Below, in pieces: positions 62,303 to 64,000 of a DNA stretch of 64,000 nucleotides. Under the pieces are notes generated by a model. It worked only from the letters and a program-made list of their open reading frames with translations. It was not told the origin of the DNA and did not search any database. The stretch lies in contig NZ_CP097269.1 of assembly GCF_028473645.1 (NCBI RefSeq), forward strand, positions 4,544,001-4,608,000. Direction: 5' to 3'. Numbering within the stretch: position 1 is the stretch's first letter; the number at the start of each line of letters is the position of its first letter. The position numbers and the translations under genes are program-made. This DNA comes from Acidovorax sp. GBBC 1281 (GTDB taxonomy: Bacteria > Pseudomonadota > Gammaproteobacteria > Burkholderiales > Burkholderiaceae_C).

Positions 62303-62452
62303 AGGCCCGGGCGGCGGCTGCCGCCCCCGGGGAGCGGGCATTCCAAAGGATTGCCTATTCCTTGCATGATGCACTGCAACACCGTGCGGGCAGACCACCT
62401 CGGTTAGAGTGGGTGAAAGAGACAACCACCCACGCACCGGGAGGCCGCCGAT

Positions 62453-63121
62453 ATGGTGAAAAAAGCGCCGCGCCGCACTGCCGAGCGCATTCTGGAATCC
62501 ACGCTGGAGCTGTTCAACCGCTTTGGCGAACCCAACGTGTCGACGACCGCGATCTCCGCCGAGCTGGGCATCAGCCCGGGCAATCTCTACTACCACTACC
62601 CGGCCAAGGACGAGCTGGTCAACGTGCTGTTCTCGCGCTACGAGGCGGCCCTGAACGAGCTGCTGGATGCGGCCGACAGCGTGCGCGACGTGGAAGACGC
62701 CTGGTTCTTCCTGCACACGCTGTTCGAGCTGATCTGGCAGTACCGCTTCCTGTACCGCGACCTGAACGACCTGCTGTCCCGCAACCGCCGCCTGGAGACC
62801 CACTTCCAGACCCTGCTCGGGCGCAAGACCCAGGCCCTGCGCACGCTGCTGGGCGGCATGGAGCGCACCGGCGCGCTGCGCCTGGGCACCCGCGATGCCG
62901 GCTCCATGGCCACCAGCATGGTGGTGGTGCTGACCTACTGGCTCAGCTTCGAATACGTGAGCGATCCGCGGCACGCCCTGGAGCCCGAGAGCGCGCAGAG
63001 CGCCCTGCTGCGGGGCGCGCACCATGTGCTGGACCTGCTCATGCCCTACCTGGAAGACAGCCAGCGCGAGCACCTGCAGGCGCTGAGCGGCGCCTACAGC
63101 ACCCAGGCCCTGGCCGCCTGA
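62453..63121 (+). CDS. TetR-family regulator (PhaD-like)
   Basis: This is a 222-residue regulator. The helix-turn-helix (residues ~27-55) reads VSTTAISAELGISPGNLYYHYPAKDELVN. The C-terminal domain has LFELIWQYRFLYRDLNDLLSRNRRLE, a pattern seen in PhaD-type and related regulators. It follows the phasin by 150 bases on the same strand, so control of granule genes is likely but inferred. Confidence 0.83.
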   Translation: MVKKAPRRTAERILESTLELFNRFGEPNVSTTAISAELGISPGNLYYHYPAKDELVNVLFSRYEAALNELLDAADSVRDVEDAWFFLHTLFELIWQYRFLYRDLNDLLSRNRRLETHFQTLLGRKTQALRTLLGGMERTGALRLGTRDAGSMATSMVVVLTYWLSFEYVSDPRHALEPESAQSALLRGAHHVLDLLMPYLEDSQREHLQALSGAYSTQALAA

Positions 63122-63152
63122 CCGACGCAACCCCACCCCGAGGAGACGCACC

Positions 63153-63929
63153 GTGAAGCCCTGGACGCCCTTCCCGTACTCCGACGCCTACCCCTTCACC
63201 GCCGCTTCGGTGCGCAGCCAATGGAAGCGCCTGCATGCGGGCGATGCCGAGCCCTGTCCCGACGACGCCGCCGTGCTCGACGCCTGGGTGCTCTTTCACC
63301 GCGGCGCCTTCGAGGAGGCCGCCCGCGCCGGGCTGGCGGCCGGCGGTGCCGGCATCACCGTGGCCAACAAGGCCACCATCGTCTATGCGAACTACCTGGA
63401 GCCGCACGAGGACCGGCGCCTGGCGCTGCTGACCGAGGCCGCCGAGCGGGCGAGCGAGCAGATGCGGGCGGAGCCCACCAACCCCAGCGCCTGGTTCTGG
63501 CATGCCTACGCCATCGGCCGCTACAGCCAGGGGATCAGCGTGGCCAAGGCCATGGCGCAGGGCCTGGGCAGCCGCGTGCGCAAGACGCTGGAGCAGGCCA
63601 TCGTGCTGTCGCCCATCCATGCCGATGCGCGGCTGGCGCTGGCCGTGTTCCATGCCGAGATCATCGACAAGGTCGGCGAGATGGTGGGCAGCATGACCTA
63701 CGGCGCCCGCAAGGCCAGCAGCCTGCGGCTTTTCGAGGAGGCCTTCGCCATCAACCCGGACTCGGTGATCGGCAAGATCGAATACGCCAACGCGCTGCTC
63801 ATCCTGGAAGGCGACCAGCGCATGGGCGACGCCACGCGCCTGTACGAGGAGGTCGCCACCACCCAGCCCGCCGACGCGCTGGAGCGGCTGGGCGTGGAGC
63901 TGGCCCAGACCGAGCTGGCCGAAGGGTAG
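63153..63929 (+). CDS. TPR-like hypothetical protein
   Basis: This is a 258-residue mostly helical protein with no signal peptide. Helix pairs such as AAVLDAWVLFHRGAFEEAARAGLAA, NPSAWFWHAYAIGRYSQGISVAKAMAQGLG and NPDSVIGKIEYANALLILEGDQRMGDATRLYEEVA resemble tetratricopeptide repeats. Role unknown; it probably mediates protein contacts. It is 31 bases after the TetR gene with GAGGAG upstream, so probably co-transcribed. Confidence 0.7.
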   Translation: MKPWTPFPYSDAYPFTAASVRSQWKRLHAGDAEPCPDDAAVLDAWVLFHRGAFEEAARAGLAAGGAGITVANKATIVYANYLEPHEDRRLALLTEAAERASEQMRAEPTNPSAWFWHAYAIGRYSQGISVAKAMAQGLGSRVRKTLEQAIVLSPIHADARLALAVFHAEIIDKVGEMVGSMTYGARKASSLRLFEEAFAINPDSVIGKIEYANALLILEGDQRMGDATRLYEEVATTQPADALERLGVELAQTELAEG

Positions 63930-63938
63930 CCCCGCCTT

Positions 63939-64000
63939 TCAGCGGCGGTCCCGGCCCTCGTCCCGCTCCGCGACGGTCTTTGCGAAGCGCTGCGCGGCGA
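63939..64000 (-). CDS. Partial 3' end of a minus-strand gene
   Basis: The last 62 bases read on the minus strand as ...AQRFAKTVAERDEGRDRR and a TGA stop at 63939-63941. The rest lies beyond the window. Composition is protein-like, but the piece is too short to identify. Confidence 0.35.
   Translation of the reverse strand, partial: AAQRFAKTVAERDEGRDRR

Noticed and set aside
1..64000. tRNA, rRNA, riboswitch or phage/plasmid genes
   Set aside because: None could be recognised by eye; small RNAs without strong structure cannot be excluded.

Overview
The window is a GC-rich bacterial chromosome segment. Gene content and protein style point to a betaproteobacterium of the family Comamonadaceae (Acidovorax/Paracidovorax-like). 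The pointers are two Bug-family periplasmic receptors, a gltI-J-K-L amino-acid importer, slmA near argB, an Xps-ordered type II secretion operon, and phasin genes. The genus is inferred from gene style; no rRNA or tRNA gene is visible to confirm it.

Layout. 0-13 kb is nutrient acquisition: a Bug receptor, a membrane PQQ sugar/polyol dehydrogenase, a small cysteine-cluster protein, the glutamate/aspartate ABC importer gltIJKL with an orphan second receptor, a LysR regulator, and a divergent TRAP transporter dctQMP. 13-17.8 kb holds an Atm1-type ABC exporter, a YciA-type thioesterase, a bactofilin, a PaaI-type thioesterase and a second Bug receptor. 17.9-27 kb is a fatty-acid beta-oxidation cluster on the minus strand. 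Its order of transcription is TetR regulator, acyl-CoA dehydrogenase, DUF2147, FadN-type two-domain enzyme, DUF4442, thiolase, TesB-like thioesterase, enoyl-CoA hydratase. An 8-bp minisatellite lies just upstream of the TetR gene. 27.3-31.3 kb holds slmA, a TctE/TctD-like two-component pair and argB.

31.4-41.5 kb is a cell-surface polysaccharide locus. It contains a WecA/MraY-family initiating transferase, a GT2 glycosyltransferase, a 1297-residue methyltransferase / coiled-coil / GT2 / GT4 protein, two further methyltransferases, and a Wzm/Wzt exporter whose ATPase carries a C-terminal extra domain. Together these suggest ABC-transporter-dependent O-polysaccharide made and capped on the cytoplasmic side, then exported. 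41.6-44.9 kb contains a secreted parvulin isomerase, a 540-residue exported protein of unknown function and a small lipoprotein, with visibly lower GC. 44.9-55.8 kb is a complete type II secretion operon in the order E-F-G-H-I-J-K-L-M-C(N)-D. 56-61.5 kb has an exported GH42-like protein and the dTDP-L-rhamnose genes rfbB-D-A-C, so a sugar supply for the surface polysaccharide lies on the far side of the secretion operon. The right end has a phasin, a TetR regulator, a TPR-like protein and the tail of a minus-strand gene.

The most unusual signal is a dispersed element of about 55-60 bp with the core TACTAGGGSATNNNGCTAT, present four times. Two copies are intergenic and one of these supplies a stop codon. 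The other two lie inside conserved genes (a histidine kinase and rfbD), both read in the same phase, giving the peptide VLG(H/D)GAI. Other notable signals are the methyltransferase-coiled coil-double glycosyltransferase protein, an ATFGG tail motif shared by GspC, GspJ and GspL, the 13-copy 8-bp repeat, and several inverted repeats placed exactly at gene ends.
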